Assembly: GCA_003650445.1 (NCBI GenBank)
Contig: QMQE01000022.1
Location: 1 to 21,265 of the forward strand
Direction: 5' to 3'
Source of the DNA: Acidobacteriota bacterium
GTDB lineage: Bacteria; Acidobacteriota; Holophagae; Thermotomaculales; Thermotomaculaceae
Length of the DNA stretch: 21,265 nt
In this document: positions 21,184-21,265 of the stretch, piece after piece
Numbering within the stretch: position 1 is the first letter of the stretch
Layout of the letters: the number at the start of each line of letters is the position of its first letter
The notes under the pieces: generated by a model
Seen by the model: the letters and a program-made list of their open reading frames with translations, nothing else
Told to the model about the DNA's origin: nothing
Databases searched by the model: none
Translations under genes and position numbers: made by a program

Positions 21184-21265
21184 GAACCCGCATTTCAAAA
21201 ACTTGTTTTTGAAATAGGAACTTTCCCTGAAGTGTACCGTTGAGCTTGCTCATAAGGGATGCTTC
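21184..21265 (-). repeat. Palindromic cloverleaf-like element, second copy, cut by the window edge
   Basis: It begins with GAACCCGCA, then the TTTCAAAAAC/GTTTTTGAAA arm, then AGGAACTTTCC and the GTTGAGC-TT-GCTCA cap. It follows the reverse complement of 19916-19834 closely and therefore lies inverted to the first copy. Confidence 0.85.

Larger units (their letters stand above)
20923..21265. other. Non-coding interval of about 340 bp at the right edge, repeat-rich
   Basis: No plausible gene is seen. It holds a GTGCGA-type short repeat (20995-21029), a partial copy of the leader hairpin arm (21047-21072), a second REP-like palindrome (21088-21133) and the start of a second cloverleaf-like element (21184 onward). 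Confidence 0.7.

Noticed and set aside
1..21265. CRISPR arrays, tRNA or rRNA genes
   Set aside because: No regularly spaced direct repeats with unique spacers and no tRNA-like T-arm or CCA-end patterns were seen.

Overview
The window reads as chromosome of a bacterium with a Gram-negative-style gene set: an NtrY-like sensor kinase, an MglA-type polarity GTPase, a secreted Ig-like protein, bacterial beta-oxidation enzymes and a bacterial microcompartment (BMC) shell gene. No rRNA, tRNA or other lineage marker is visible. The many short palindromic and dispersed repeats are typical of free-living anaerobes of deep lineages, but the phylum cannot be named from the sequence. Nearly all large genes lie on the minus strand.

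Layout. 1-2516: a large secreted protein with Ig-like domains, cut by the window edge. It is translationally coupled to a GYF_2/membrane protein (2513-2980). 3128-3862: a metallo-beta-lactamase-fold hydrolase. 4146-4665 (+): a RHH antitoxin/RelE-type toxin pair with a clear promoter and palindromic operator. 4816-5943 (+): an AAA_14/DUF4143 ATPase, probably on a leaderless mRNA. 5944-6518: non-coding, with dispersed repeats and a terminator. 6519-10114: a thiolase/FadN beta-oxidation operon whose promoter carries an 18-bp perfect palindrome matching the Bacillus FadR-type box. 10240-11289 (+): an MglA-like GTPase with a long acidic tail.

19696 down to 11295 is the most unusual part. It is a compact minus-strand run: BMC-H shell protein, CoA-acylating aldehyde dehydrogenase, ACT-domain protein, UPF0210/DUF711 protein, ECF sigma factor and zinc-binding anti-sigma factor. 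A sensor kinase and an eIF2B-like protein follow, with their own promoter. The ACT protein has an N-terminal amphipathic helix plus a Pro/Ala/Gly linker that looks like a BMC encapsulation peptide. My working view is a satellite BMC locus that lacks its other shell proteins and signature enzyme, carries a putative ligand-sensing cargo protein, and is co-transcribed with its own sigma/anti-sigma switch.

19740-21265 is an accessory patch built of palindromic elements (two inverted copies of a 127-bp cloverleaf-like element, two REP-like hairpins, other large hairpins). It surrounds one small membrane-protein gene with a candidate ECF-type promoter. Function assignments come from motifs read by eye; no searches were run.
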